From assembly GCF_947497935.1 (NCBI RefSeq), contig NZ_CANMIO010000026.1, positions 1 to 41,644 on the forward strand: a stretch of 41,644 nucleotides of DNA, written 5' to 3'. Under the pieces are notes generated by a model. The model worked only from the letters and a program-made list of their open reading frames with translations. It was not told the DNA's origin and made no database searches. Origin of the DNA: an uncultured Shewanella sp. Lineage in GTDB: Bacteria; Pseudomonadota; Gammaproteobacteria; Enterobacterales; Shewanellaceae. A program made the position numbers and the translations under genes. Positions 41,591 through 41,644 of the stretch are shown piece by piece (positions within the stretch are counted from its first letter, which is position 1; every line of letters begins with the position of its first letter).

Positions 41591-41644
41591 GCGCCTGGAA
41601 ATGACCTACTCTCACATGGGGAGACCCCACACTACCATCGGCGA
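41591..41644 (-). rRNA. rrf: 5S ribosomal RNA, 3' part (5' end beyond the window)
   Basis: The minus strand reads TCGCCGATGGTAGTGTGGGG, then TCTCCCCATGTGAGAGTAGG and ends CCAGGCGCC. This is the 3' half of gammaproteobacterial 5S rRNA. The gene is cut by the window edge. The 23S and 16S genes should lie to the right, so an rRNA operon is transcribed leftward into this region. Confidence 0.95.

Overview
The window reads as a chromosomal segment of a marine gammaproteobacterium, most likely Shewanella. This rests on protein sequence character, two large GGDEF/EAL proteins, and gene order: rsd next to hemE, acnB, pdhR-aceE-aceF-lpdA, ampDE divergent from nadC, then pilABCD-coaE-zapD-yacG-mutT and an rRNA operon end. 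The nadC/ampDE/pdhR/ace and pil/coaE/zapD/yacG/mutT blocks match the order known from Escherichia coli and relatives. No species is claimed.

Layout. 1-4053: a gene-free leader with two diverged ~65 bp repeats, each followed by a terminator; a ~1000-residue lipoprotein with about nine repeated Ig/cadherin-like domains; a 72-residue orphan protein. 4080-7562 (minus strand): a membrane GGDEF/EAL protein followed by a short-chain dehydrogenase. 7945-10008: hemE divergent from rsd, with a promoter-plus-terminator unit between them that looks like an unannotated small RNA of about 90-95 nt. 10009-10503: a heptanucleotide tandem repeat (19 units), a bidirectional terminator and a MITE-like palindromic element that ends on the acnB stop codon. 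10501-21059: acnB, a HAD phosphatase, a type Vd patatin autotransporter, and a 1492-residue periplasmic-propeller/PAS/GGDEF/EAL protein. 21199-28306 (minus strand): lpdA, aceF, aceE, pdhR, with a perfect PdhR operator overlapping the pdhR promoter. 28668-31255: ampE and ampD, divergent from nadC. 31256-32448: a gene-free, AT-rich 1.2 kb stretch before pilA. 32449-38741: type IV pilus genes pilA, pilB, pilC and pilD, interrupted by a convergent AT-rich O-antigen-ligase-family gene between pilA and pilB. 38770-40803: coaE, zapD, yacG, mutT. 40804-41644: terminators, a short 5S rRNA 3'-end remnant, an array of small palindromes, and the 3' half of a real 5S rRNA gene on the minus strand.

How the genes work together. 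The central block encodes the pyruvate dehydrogenase complex and aconitase B, with PdhR as local pyruvate-responsive repressor and possible CRP-like sites upstream of acnB and lpdA. The pil block encodes pilin, assembly ATPase, inner-membrane platform and prepilin peptidase; the inserted polymerase/ligase-family gene is a good candidate for a pilin O-oligosaccharyltransferase. Two c-di-GMP turnover proteins and a secreted patatin suggest surface and biofilm-related functions around the housekeeping core.

The items most worth following up are the small RNA candidate between hemE and rsd, the pilA-adjacent glycosylation candidate, the palindrome array between a broken and an intact 5S gene, the MITE-like element in the acnB 3' region, and the heptamer tract.
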